Origin: Udeniomyces pyricola
Taxonomy: Eukaryota > Basidiomycota > Tremellomycetes > Cystofilobasidiales > Mrakiaceae
Reading direction: 5' to 3'
DNA: 64,000 nucleotides
Assembly: GCA_039545295.1 (NCBI GenBank)
Contig: BCIK01000004.1
Span: 621,389 to 685,388, forward strand
The position numbers and the translations under genes were made by a program. The notes beneath the pieces were generated by a model, which saw nothing but the letters and a program-made list of their open reading frames with translations, did no database searches and had not been told where the DNA came from. Shown here one piece after another: positions 16,289 through 26,854 of the stretch (the first letter of the stretch is position 1; each line of letters begins with the position of its first letter).

Positions 16289-18645
16289 AATGATTGAGAG
16301 TTCCTCTTTGGGTATGTGTGTCCTGGATAATGAGAGGAGGTGCTGATGACGGCTGATACGTTGATGCGGGAGGCAGACCAAGCAGTGTGTATGGGTTGCA
16401 AACGAGCGGAGGAAAGGGAGGGCGAGGTCTTCCGGCGGACAAGTGTCGGAGGTTGTATGAAACGAGATGGAGATGAGGGGTGGACGGTAGTGGGCAGTGA
16501 GATCGAGTCGACAAGGGAGTGAGGGGAGAGAAGAAGAGGCCGGATGACGAGCTCTTCGTATCGAAAGGGGGCGCGAGCGAGAGAGATGGAGGTGATCAGG
16601 TCCGTTGTCTTTGCTCGATGCTCTCTCTGCTTGGAGCAAGGTGCTTGCGCGTGCTTGCGAAGCCATCCGACAACCGCGGTCGATCGTCAAACGATTCAGC
16701 TCACGGCCGCCTTTGATTAATGATTTGCCTTGATCATTTCTTTTTAACATATCGCTCAATTGATCACTACATATATATATATGCTTCTGGTGGTTTGGCT
16801 AAGCCAAACATGAGCAGTAGGTCTAAAAGTTTCACCACATCAGACGGTTGGTTGCTGAGCGCTGACCTTTCGCGCAATCACACAGCAGCCATATGGCCGG
16901 ATTCCACTGGGACGATGTCGCTCTGGCATTTGATATTCCGACAGAAAGGTCGTGGACCGTCTGATACAACTCGACCGGATCTAAGACGTTGCTCAAGTAT
17001 TCTCATATCGATTTAACACTTTTAGGATCATCGCATGATATATCTAAGGGGGGGGGGGTTCCCAGAATCTTAGCAAAAGAATCGAAAAGGTCAGGCGGGC
17101 GGATGCCAGGCCGATTTCTCCTAAGAAGAAGCGCAAATTTCGGAAGGAAGGCGGTGATGCTCGACAACTCTGGTGTTCTCAAAAGGCAAAAAGAATGGCG
17201 GTATAACACTGAAATACGCTTTATCATCAGATGTCGTTTCTGCGCGTTGCAAGAGGTAAGCTAGAAGAGAAGGGGCTGACTTGGACCATGCTTAACCAGG
17301 GGTCGTCGCTCGGGAAACAAAGCCGACAAAACTCTCGACAGGTTTGGTACACGATATTGGCGAGAAATCGTTGCCATGAGTTGGCGAAGGGTCGAAATCA
17401 TCGGCCAAAATCATAACGCTTCGAGATAGATGAGTTGGACGGGGAGGGAAATCCACTCTCACTCATGCTTGATCATGTACCACCAACGTACTCCCTCCAC
17501 CATCTTGAGTACATTAGACTACATTTGTAGCCATTGAACTCACTGCAGACCGCTCTGGAGTCAGGTACAGAGCTCTAGCAGGGTCCAAGCCATCCAAGTC
17601 GGCTTTTCAGCTTGACGTCAGTCAGTGCGGTCGCTGTTCGAAGCACGCGATGACCTGCCCTCTCCGCGACTCGTGCATCAACGCTGGCAGTTCAGTCAGT
17701 ACACATCCACACCACCGCAGATCCAGCATCTCTGATCTGTCCTTAAGGCCATCAATGTGTGATAAGGCACCGGTGAGGCTGGTATCAACCAGGTCGTGCA
17801 CACAGCGTGTTAGTGCAGCCGATGCTGGGCTTCGCGGGTCAATACAACGGGCCACGATTGGCCGGGGCGAAAAGGAAGCAGATCAGCCGGTTTGGTCAGG
17901 TTGTGTGCAAGACATGACAGAGTGGACAAGGCGGATGGATCGAGGGCGGGCGAAACAGATGAAGATGAAGATGCTAAATGCTAAATGCTAAATGCTAAAT
18001 GCTAAATGCTAAGTGCACGAGAGACGAGGGGGAAGTGATTGGGAGCGAAGGGACACCTCGCGCCCTCGAGCTGTTCCTCGCTTGAAATCGCTCGGCCAAG
18101 TTCCGATTTTCTTGACTTTGAATGACCTTTCTGCGCCCCTCCGGCTCTTGAGCGAACCCCATCTTTCGCGAGTGATCCATTACTGCATATTCCTATCGAT
18201 CTGGAACATTGGCTTGCGATAGCTGGCTTACATGTGTGCAAGGGTGAGCTAGACAGTGACTGATGGGGCGGCCAGGTAGGGAGTTTAGGAGAACTGGCTA
18301 CGTTTATGCGCTCGGTGATGCAGATTGCGTTTGTTTGGATGGGCACACAAGGTCACCAAAGCCAGACTGACGGAGCTCAGAAACGCTGGCAATGTACCGA
18401 CACATACATATAGCCCAGTACAGTTCGGCAGGCTCGATAATCGATGACAGACAAGTGCATGTAAGTTCTTCATGTGGGATTGACGAAACTCAGTCAAACA
18501 AATGCCAGAAGAAGACCTCCAAAATGACGTAACGAGCTGGCCGTGAACGCACGGTCAGGACGCGACGCGCCTCCCTTGGTACATCTGACATCCATTAACC
18601 ATTGCCCTTCCCTCACACTTAAACGCGTGCATTTGTGTTGTGGTC
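16289..18645. other. Divergent intergenic region
   Basis: Lies between the 5' ends of PKC (-) and the DUF4385 gene (+). Some unsupported open frames occur (for example around 17620-17990 on both strands) but none shows a domain or a clean exon pattern. It holds a poly-G run (near 17048-17058) and the 7-base tandem repeat listed separately. Probably promoters and spacer. Confidence 0.5.
17971..18012. repeat. 7-bp tandem repeat (ATGCTAA x6)
   Basis: Six perfect head-to-tail copies of ATGCTAA, followed by an imperfect GTG. It lies in the spacer between PKC and the DUF4385 gene, about 630 bases upstream of the latter's ATG. Function unknown. Confidence 0.9.
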
Positions 18646-19504
18646 ATGCCCAAATCCCTACCCAAGTCACTATCTAAAGTTGTCTCTTCCAAATCACCCA
18701 AGACCGCATCGTCATCGTCTACCAAAGGGGTTACGCCTAAGGCGGCTGTTGCTGCTACGAAAGCCGCCGGTCCCAAGGGTGAAGCAACCTACTCGGCCTC
18801 GATCGACTACCGCAAGGACCCCTCAACCTACCGCGTTGGACGAGGCGAGCGAGGAGTCTTGACATGTCAACCGTACAGTGAGTTCCGCGTCGACTCAAGA
18901 TATCCAGTCCTGAAGTGGACGTCGTGATCCTTTCGCTCATGACCGGTATGGTTTGCCAATCGGTCTTCCTTGCTTGATCCGCTTCTGTAGAAGATGAAAT
19001 CCTTCCACTCTGGAAATTTGCGACGCCTCCCCAAGCCCAAGCCTCTGCTGGTTTGTCCCTTGTTTTTTTTTCTCGAGTTTAGTTTGGTATCCTTGAAACA
19101 ATTGGCCTTGACCAGTTACTTTGCGTTTTTTTCTTCCTCTTTCTTACAATCCTCCAGAGGCCATCTATGCCAAATTCAAGACCTACCAAGACGCCGGCGA
19201 TTTCGTCGGACAAGACCTCGCTCGTAAATTCCTCCAGATGGGGTATACCCGAGCGATGCGGTACCACAACAATGCCGGCGGTAAGAAGCCAGACGGGACG
19301 ACTGAAGGCCGGACGGACTATGCGCAAGGCGGTTTCGTCCCCACGGGCGAGGCAAGCAAGAAGGATTCGGCAGAGGCGTTCAAGGTGTTTTGGAGACGGG
19401 TCGTTGATGAAGACGAGGTGTACAAGAGGATGAAGAAAGAGTGGATGAAGGGCGAGGGGCAGCGAGCTAAAGAAGCAGTAGAGGAAGCGGAGGAAGCGTC
19501 GTGA
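18646..19504 (+). CDS. DUF4385 family protein
   Basis: Three exons, 18646-18877, 18991-19050 and 19158-19504; phases agree and give 212 residues. After a Lys/Ser/Ala-rich N-terminal tail of about 45 residues, the body matches my recollection of the DUF4385 family: a YRVGRGERGVLT segment, PLWKFATP, then DFVGQDLARKFLQMGYTRAMRY and a Gly-rich GGKKPDG stretch with Tyr-Ala-Gln-Gly. The biochemical function of this family is not known. The C-terminal 40 residues are Lys/Glu/Ala-rich and probably helical. Start: the ATG at 18646 (MPKSLPKS). The gene is convergent with Kgd4, with only about 177 bases between stop codons. A nuclear or mitochondrial location is possible from the basic N-terminus but is not shown. 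Confidence 0.88.
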
Positions 19505-19681
19505 ACGAAGGGCGGAGGGATGCGGATTTGTGTGTATACGCGCGGTCGGACTCGGTACTGTATCTGGTTAGTTGGCTTGCTCGTAGTTTGAATGTTGTAT
19601 GTACTATGTCAAAACGCTTTCTCAAGGCAAAGGTTATTGGCAAGAAACAGCATACATCTACACGAACAAGATCGACCCGCA

Positions 19682-20375
19682 TCAAGCGTTGGTCGCTCCT
19701 CCACTCTGAACGACAGCATGAGGAGGCAAGTGCCAATAGTGGTCAGCCATCTTCTTGAAACAGCATTGCGTGTACGTTTCTGTTGTGCGACTGATACACG
19801 AGGACTCCCATAGCCAAATCATGAGAGGTACCCACCATAACGGCCTCAAGCTCGGCATCCTCAAACTTGTATCGTCCAAGCCAGAACCTCTGAGGACTGT
19901 TCCATTCCTCGTAGTCGAACTTTCCGTCACTCTTGGAGACCGAAGATCCACTGGTCGTCTTGGAAGAGGAAGAAGAAGAGGAAGACGACGACGACGGCGA
20001 CGAGCTGCTCGATGACGACGATGACGGGGAAGAACCGGACGCCAGCGATTGGAGGAAAGGAGAGGCCTTGATCATGTCCTCCGAAATTGTAGGATGAGGT
20101 TTAGGGGCGGAGGAGTCTACGTTTGGTGATGGTATGAGCGGTCATTAAGATTGAGGGAGAGTATATGTCAGTACAAAGGTTTCAATGAGTAAGGATGGCA
20201 CCCAGCCGCGTGGATAATGAGGATGTGAGGGAAGGGGGGGGGGGGCGGATGATGGAACGTCAAGGGACTTGATGCAATGGACAGGTTTCTCACGTCCAGC
20301 CCATCGGTTCTTGCCAGGGAAGGTTATGCTCGGCTTGCGGTGAGCTTCGACAAAGAGACGGGGAGAAACGCGCAT
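19682..20375 (-). CDS. KGD4: Kgd4 / Ymr31-like subunit of 2-oxoglutarate dehydrogenase (mitochondrial)
   Basis: Three exons on the minus strand, 20375-20294, 20116-19836 and 19705-19682; phases agree and give 128 residues. The N-terminus MRVSPRLFVEAHRKPSI, then TFPGKNRWAG and a HP-rich segment (APKPHPTISED), and the C-terminal W-S-P-x-R-F-W block followed by a terminal SGGA motif (VMSGGATNA) resemble the Kgd4/MRPS36 family. In yeast this protein recruits the E3 subunit to the 2-oxoglutarate dehydrogenase complex. Between these blocks is a tract of about 30 residues that is nearly all serine, unlike the compact family norm. The last coding exon is only 24 nt. Intron 1 contains a sense-strand C run (+ strand G run near 20234-20245). 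Family assignment is by motif memory, moderately sure. Confidence 0.75.
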
Positions 20376-20763
20376 GGTGATGAAGGCGAACCGGAGGGGA
20401 GTGACGAGAAGAGACAGGGGAGGGATGCAAGGTGATGGTCAAGAACCAAGAGGAGGGGACCGAGAAGCGCCGAGGCTTGCCGAACGTCGCGCGTCGTGTG
20501 AATGCCCTCACGGCAGGACGTGGGCACTTGCTTTTTTATATATATAAAGTAATTCGATTATAATCCGTCACTCCTTGACAGACTTGTCACATGAGCACAT
20601 CAAGCCGAGTAAAAGTGGCATCATACTGGCATAGTACAAACGAGGATAGACGTAACCAACAGAAAGCACATGAAGCGACCCAATATACAATTCCAGACTT
20701 TATATATCTCTCTCTAATGGCTCAACTCGCAGTGATCCCGATCTACTGGCCATCTTTGCCAAC

Positions 20764-23700
20764 TCAGTCCACCTCTTCAGCCGGGTTGGGCGCAACGACC
20801 GCCTCATGCGGGTGTTGCTCAACCGGCATGTCTGTCGGGAACGAGCTCAACCCCGGACGGGCAAACTTAAGCATGATTTTCTTCGGGCCGCTTGGCTCGA
20901 GGGCAGCGATGGCGGGAGATGAAGATGGGGTGGAAGTTGGAGGGGAGGTGGGAACCGGAGAGATGATGGGCAGAGTTGCACCCTGTGATGATATGGACGC
21001 ATCGGGTATAGCAGTCGTCGATGTCGATCCAACTGGTGATGAACCGGAATCAACAATAGGCGGTGAGGGAGCGGTAGTCTGTGTGGGTACGACTGCTGCA
21101 GGTGAAGGTGAGGATTCTCGTTCGGACCGACGACGTGTAGGAGGCAGTGGTCTAGAAGAGAGGGATGCTGGATCACTCTCCCCTTTGACCTCCTTGGTGT
21201 TTGACCCTCCAGCTTGCGATTCGACCGTCTTGCTAGCCTTTTTACTCGCCGTTCCAGCCGCAGCCTTCTTGATGGCGGTCGATGCCGCACGGGGACTGCT
21301 ACTGGTGCTGCTGACCTCGAGCTTCTCTGGCTTGGCAATCAAGCTCCGGTCCCGCAACGTTCTTCCCCCAGCGGGTAAGGCTGAAGAACCATTTGCGACC
21401 GGTTCTGGCGGCGGGCGGGGCGGCGTGGGAAATCGCGGAGAGGTTTCGATGGAAGCAAGAATTTCAACGGTTCGAGCGAGCCAACTGTCCGAGGTGAGCT
21501 TGGAGAGGTCGGTGGATGAGGAAGGGGTAAAGGTAGGGGTCGAAGCCAGCTTCGAAGAACGCGTTTGTCTTTTGGGGGCGGGTTTCGTCGCTTTCTCCAA
21601 CTGTGAAGGATGAGGACAAGGGAAGAATCCGAACGGCAGATGTCAGCTGTTTTGGAGCAAGGGTTTGTATCAAACAACCGCCCATGAAGGACCCCCAAGC
21701 TTAACAATTACCTTGATCAGATTTGGCACGCTCCACCAACCCTCTCGCTCGCCCTGTAGCGAATCAAGTCCAGACATTCCAACGAGACTTGCCATAGCTG
21801 CACTGCTAAGAGCTCGGTCACCGTAGCCACCTTCGAGAACGCTGACGACTCGGCCTTGAGCGTGCGTTCGCGCAAAGGCCGACGTGTCGCGAGCGAAGCG
21901 GGCGTAAAATGAGACCTGATCAAGTGATTTTGTGCACACGAGAAGCGTTAGCTCAGCGTATTTACACGACGAGGATAAGGCATGATGGAGACGGAGACGA
22001 ACCGGTACTTTGCCGCCGTGACGTTGCATGCCTTGAAGCTCGTGTTCACAGGCATCGAAGCCCGCGCTGACCATCGTTGCCATACAAACAAGTGAGCACT
22101 TATCCAACAACACACCGGTACTGCCACCTGTCGCTCACCTGACGAAAACCATTGTCCTCTCTGCCGAGCTGTCCGTTTGATTGAGGAACTCCTGAGCCTT
22201 AGAGAGGAGATGAAGATACTTTGGGTATACCCGAGCGTAGAAATCGGCCTCAGATTCATATGGGGAGAGGTGGATGTTTTCGCTGTCAACAAGTCAAGAC
22301 AAGAGTGAGTCAAAGCAAAAATCAGATTTGGAGGCTAGGGACTAAAGCCATGATCTATATAGGGCTGTTCAGATCGTACATGTACTGGCCGTGGCTGGCA
22401 AGATTAACACTGGCATCCTTGATGCGATCTAGATCCCCATCCTCGCAAGGGAATGAATACTGTTGGGCAGAGCATTCATCGAGAGAGATGCCATCAGGTT
22501 GGGCTCGCGCGAAGCCCAAGATCAAAAGAGGCTCAAGTACACTCACTATATCGTGGATACTTGAATAGAAAATCTTGAGCCCTCGCTTGCCTGACGGGTC
22601 AGCTGGCATGCCCCCTTCAATGAGAAGCTCCTGCCGATACGTATCCGCATTGATTCGCATCGCTGCTTCCTGTGTACCATTACCGTGATGCAGGTCTGGA
22701 AGCGTGGAACAAAGCCAAAGGTTCAGTCTGATGTAGATAGAACAGAGCTTCAAAAAGGCGGAATACCGACCTATGTCGAGGATAATGACGCGATCGATGT
22801 TGTGCTCGAGGTGGGCTAGGTTGTGACAAGCGAGAGGAACACATTAGTAAGTCATCTGAGTAGTACAGCATGACTACAGCAGTACTGTCCGTGCAAACTT
22901 ACCGTGTGCAGCTCCGACAAGGACATTGTTCACAAAGCAGAAACCCATCGGATTGTCTTCTCCGCAGTGATGGCCTGGTGGTCGAACTGCGACAAACGCT
23001 TCTCTCGCTCGGACTTTCTCCGCGACTAACGGCTTCAGGTTGGAGCTCGATTCAACGTTCGAAGAGGTAGTTGGGGAACCATGCGTTAATGGAGCTGATG
23101 GATGGGCGGGTGGGGAGGCAGGAATCGGAGGAAGCAGGTCGTCGATTGTCGATGGAGGTGTAGCTATTGAAAGGTCATGTAGCGAGAGTGGAGACGTTTG
23201 AGATCGCGAAGATGGGACAACGGTATCGACAGCTTGGCAGACAGCAGAGATGGCTCCCGTGATGGCTAGAAGTGAGTCCGAACAGACTACAGCGCAGGGA
23301 AGTTGAGTAGAAGAGGAGGGATGGTGCGCAATCGTTAAAGTCAGCTAACAACTATCTGACATCTCCTTGTGTACAGGATCAACTCTGTTTCAGCATATTT
23401 GATGGCATCGAGCACACGTATACGATAACTTACGATACAAATCGTTCTTGGGCAGCCCTTCCGGGATCTCGCACTCGCCTAGCTTGACCTTAGCCTCGCA
23501 ACCTTCGACCCAACTGATGAGCTTGTCGAGATACCGTCGCTCTCCGTTGGCATCTGCCTCATCGTTGATGGGCTCATGAACGAATCGGATGGCCTTGGAA
23601 GTCCTGATGGCGCGCTTCTCGGGATCCTGTGCGTAAACGATGATTGGAATGCCTTGAGTATCACACCGTGTGTGGTCATGTTGATCAACAGTGTCCCCAC

Positions 23701-23974
23701 TCGCACCCGCCCGCGCAGTCGAGCCCAATCCCAAACCTTCTAGAGCTTTGATAAGCTCGTCTCCATCTTGTAGTACATCACGACTCTTTTGCTCCTCCCT
23801 TTGACGCGATACGCCCTCGAGTCGGGCGATAGCAGCCGAGAGACCGACGTAGATTGCTCGTAGACGTTCTGGGCGTTCGACGATGGAGGAGAGGGAAAGA
23901 GTAGAGGATGGGCGATGGAACCGATGAAGATGACATGCGGGCTGAATGAAAACAGCCGGAGGAGGGTTGGCCAT
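20764..23974 (-). CDS. HOS3: Class II histone deacetylase, Hos3-like
   Basis: Zn-dependent lysine deacetylase. Read on the minus strand: N-terminal exon from MANPPPAVFIQPACHLHR with the conserved ERPERLRAI segment (about 23974-23430); an exon ending in the HDAC core RPPGHHCGEDNPMGFCFVNN (about 23268-22890); DIDLHHGNGTQEA (about 22780-22680) with the metal-binding Asp and His; YSSIHDI then YSFPCEDG (around 22560-22440); SAGFDACEHE (about 22080) with the second metal Asp; and VLEGGYGDRAL (about 21840-21800). All catalytic elements are present, so it should be active. A Ser/Pro/Lys-rich tail of about 280 residues (21600-20764), lacking any domain I recognise, follows the catalytic core. Insertions lie between ERPERLRAI and the core. 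At least seven exons; boundaries approximate. Hos3 is the usual fungal relative with this PGHHCGE-type core; Hda1 is the alternative but lacks this tail. Confidence 0.9.
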
Positions 23975-24361
23975 GCTGGCTACGCGTAGAGGTGGCGGGT
24001 GGATGGCGAATGAGGTGGCTCAGAATAGGATGAAAGTGGACGAGAACCGGACAGAAGCGAAGGCGACGCGTTTGACGTTTCGTCCGTCGCCGGTCTCCTG
24101 TGCAAGGCAGTCACATGTCCGGCACACACGTACACACGCGACGAGTAACAATTTCTTTCGTTTATACGAAACATGAACACTAGGTACTGAGTCTACATTC
24201 ATCTGTCCGATTCGACGTGGGTCTGACTTGTATACAAAAGATTCGGCGTAGCGATACACAAACTGACATCAATCATTACCGTCCACGTGGCGCTAACCTA
24301 TTGACGAACACATCTATTCGGCTACATCGAGTCGCGTTTCCTACATCTGCAGGATTACGTC

Positions 24362-25291
24362 TCAGGCCCCCCTGTCATGTCGGATCAGCCCACAGGGAAT
24401 GTCATCAGTATCAATCATAGCAAAAGAAAAAGAGAAAACGAAGCAAACAAGAGGAAACATCTTCCATAGCTATTGAAGGGAACTAACAATATAGTAGCCA
24501 CTACGGTCCGGGTGTGAGCCAAGTGACGGAATTCCATGAGATAGATCCCTTGCCACGTTCCCAAGTTAAGCTAATGAAGGCCGAGGATATCAGACATGAA
24601 AAACCATACATGAGCACAAATGAGTGAGTCGAGCCAACAAAACCAGCGAACGAGACACGTCATAGCTTTACCTTACCGTCCGTGACGGGAATAGAAACGG
24701 TATTTCCAATGAGAGAAGTCTTGGTATGAGAGCTTTGTAATCATGGTCAAAGGAGATGTCAGCCATAATCGAGGCAGATTGACAGAATATAACTTTAAAA
24801 GCTGGTGGAAGAGATCGAGGGGAGGAGCGGCTTACACGCTGTCGTCTGGACCTTCATCGATATGCTTCCATGGTAGACTCTCTGGCACGATTGTGTCCAA
24901 GGCCATGGACATACTGGTCAAAAGACAGAGCGATTCAACGCGAGCATGTCGTCAGTCAGTAGCGAGAATGAAAGACTTCGTCAAGCCTAGATTGACGCTA
25001 TACATGTGCGCAAGGACTGACTCCTTTCGAACGTCGGGGTCGTAGTTCTCATTCAGAGTCAAAGCGGCACTCGTATGCTTGACTGCAAGGATATAACACA
25101 CAGTCAGCCCGTTTTCAACGACACTCGAGGCGACCAACGGCAATGAGGTTGAGAAAGGACTTGCTGGAGAGAAAGCACATGCCGACCTTGACGCCCTTCA
25201 GCTTGTCTCCGATGGCAGCTTTGACCTCATCAGTGACGAGATGGCAACCCTTGGCTCGTCTCGAAAGGGTGAAGGTTTTCTGGAAGGACAT
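24362..25291 (-). CDS. YjbQ / UPF0047 family protein
   Basis: Read on the minus strand: MSFQKTFTLSRRAKGCHLVTDEV (start 25291, exon 1), then AVKHTSAALTLNENYDPDVRKD, then DTIVPESLPWKHIDEGPDDS, then [32 protein letters not shown]. The HT-S-A-x-x-x-NE-x-DP-V-R block and the LGTWQGI-x-x-x-EFR block are hallmarks of the YjbQ/UPF0047 family, for which thiamine-phosphate synthase-like activity has been reported in bacteria; its role in fungi is uncertain. The 3' end is ambiguous. Reading straight on adds about 20 unusual residues before a stop near 24418. Splicing at ATT|GTTAGT to an acceptor near 24372 would give a 10-nt final exon and a family-like end (VVATILGA), which I prefer. At least four exons. 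Tandem to HOS3, about 390 bases upstream of it. Confidence 0.85.
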
Positions 25292-26854
25292 GATGTATGG
25301 TTGGATGTAAGTGTGTTGGGAAGCCGCGCCAAAAGCAGTGGTTGGTCAAGGTGAAAGATGCGTGTAGCGGAGTTAACGTTACAAGTATGACGTGTCTCGT
25401 CCGACTCCGACTGTCGAATCCAAGATCCAACGAATTCGCGAATCCGCGTATTCAGCAGCAGCTGGCCGCGCTTATTATATTGTCAGGCCAACTAGCGATT
25501 GTTTTTCTTCTTCTTCTTCTTCTTCTTCTTCTTTTTTTTTTATAGACACGTCGACCTTGTGTACTATATATCTTTGTACATATCTTTCTCCATCGAGTGA
25601 ACTTTATCATGGCAAGGTCTTGTACTCGGCCCGAGTCGCGTTCTAACATGCGCATTCGACCATGCTCTACTTTTACAAGCTCTTTTCTATTTCTTGATGT
25701 TGGTAGATACTCTCGTATGTATATCTTGACCTGCAGCTGCAGGCAAAACGTACGTAGCGACGCGTCGACGAATAGGAGGCAACCCGCGGCAAAAACGCAT
25801 AACCGTTGCGCGTCGTGAAATGATCGATTTGCAGCAGCCCAGTGCCCAGATCGTAGATCAGCCAAGGCTTTTCTTAGTTGGCGTTTGCCCAAAGTTGGAA
25901 AAGAGACTTGCCAGTAAGCTCCGAGATCCAGCAGACCACCACGTACCACTCGCCTCCTTTAAACTGCAGACTGCATGACGGCAGGAAGGTTTGCAGGCGT
26001 ACCCCATGTTGCTTTGCTGCTGCATGACCGCAGTCTGACGGGTCATATCTTACATGTCCGGCCGTAAGAGGATCCAGTTCAGCGCGCCAGCTTTCGTCAA
26101 AGTCATCGACGTCCGGCTGAAAGGCGGTCGGTCGGCGGTCGCCCGGATCAAGCTTCAAGCTCAAGTTTCCCTCTTCGTCGGCCGTTGTTATCGGAGATCG
26201 TCGCGGTTGGGTCGACCTCCTCTGAACAATCTAAACAGTCTGCTCCCTTGGCCGCCTTCAGAACTAACTCTACAAATAGCATGCCAGCCATTGTGTCACT
26301 CTCCGCTGATGTAGCTGCTCGCAGTACCACGTACTCACCTGCAAAGTTGTCCCCACTGACAGCGCTAGCTGGAGAAACCGGCGACCGAATATCGCCTAAT
26401 GACCTTGCTTCCCACCCCATTTCCCATTTCCCCCACAATATTAAGTGTGGGGCCTCAGGCTGGTCGGACCGAATACTGCCTGCGTTTTTTCTCTCTCTGT
26501 CCCCTATCGTTGAATAACAACTTCTCAATCCCAGTTTCCTTTCTTCCTCGACCTAACAACTTAGTCATCTGTTCCCTGCTTTGCTCTTCCATTCAACAAA
26601 CCCACCCAACTGCGTCTGCTCTCTTCACTCTTGTCCTTTCCCCGCCGAACCTCGACCTGCCGAGTCATACACTTCATTCCACGCTCGCAGCGCCTAGTCG
26701 ACCTGATCGACTGATCACTTCCCCTCTCGGCAGACTCCCCTAGCACCTACCAGTATACCATAACTGCATCGGCCTTCTCTCTCTCCCTCGTTCTTGCAAT
26801 CAACCCCCCCCCCCCCCCCTCCTCCCTTTCTCGGCCGACCCACCTCATTTCACC
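25292..26854. other. Divergent promoter region (YjbQ / MFS)
   Basis: A CTT trinucleotide run with a poly-T tail lies near 25505-25545. The last 350 bases before the transporter ATG are C/T-rich, ending in a C run (26804-26819), a typical leader here. On the minus strand at 26530-26148 an open frame could be spliced (GCAG|GTGAGT to TTCAG), but it has no recognisable content and was not called. Confidence 0.5.

Noticed and set aside
17620..17991. Open frames on both strands between PKC and the DUF4385 gene
   Set aside because: Short, no domain, no supporting splice pattern, and mutually overlapping.
26148..26528. Minus-strand frame with a possible GTGAGT/TTCAG intron
   Set aside because: No recognisable content and it lies in the promoter/leader of the MFS gene; not enough for a call.
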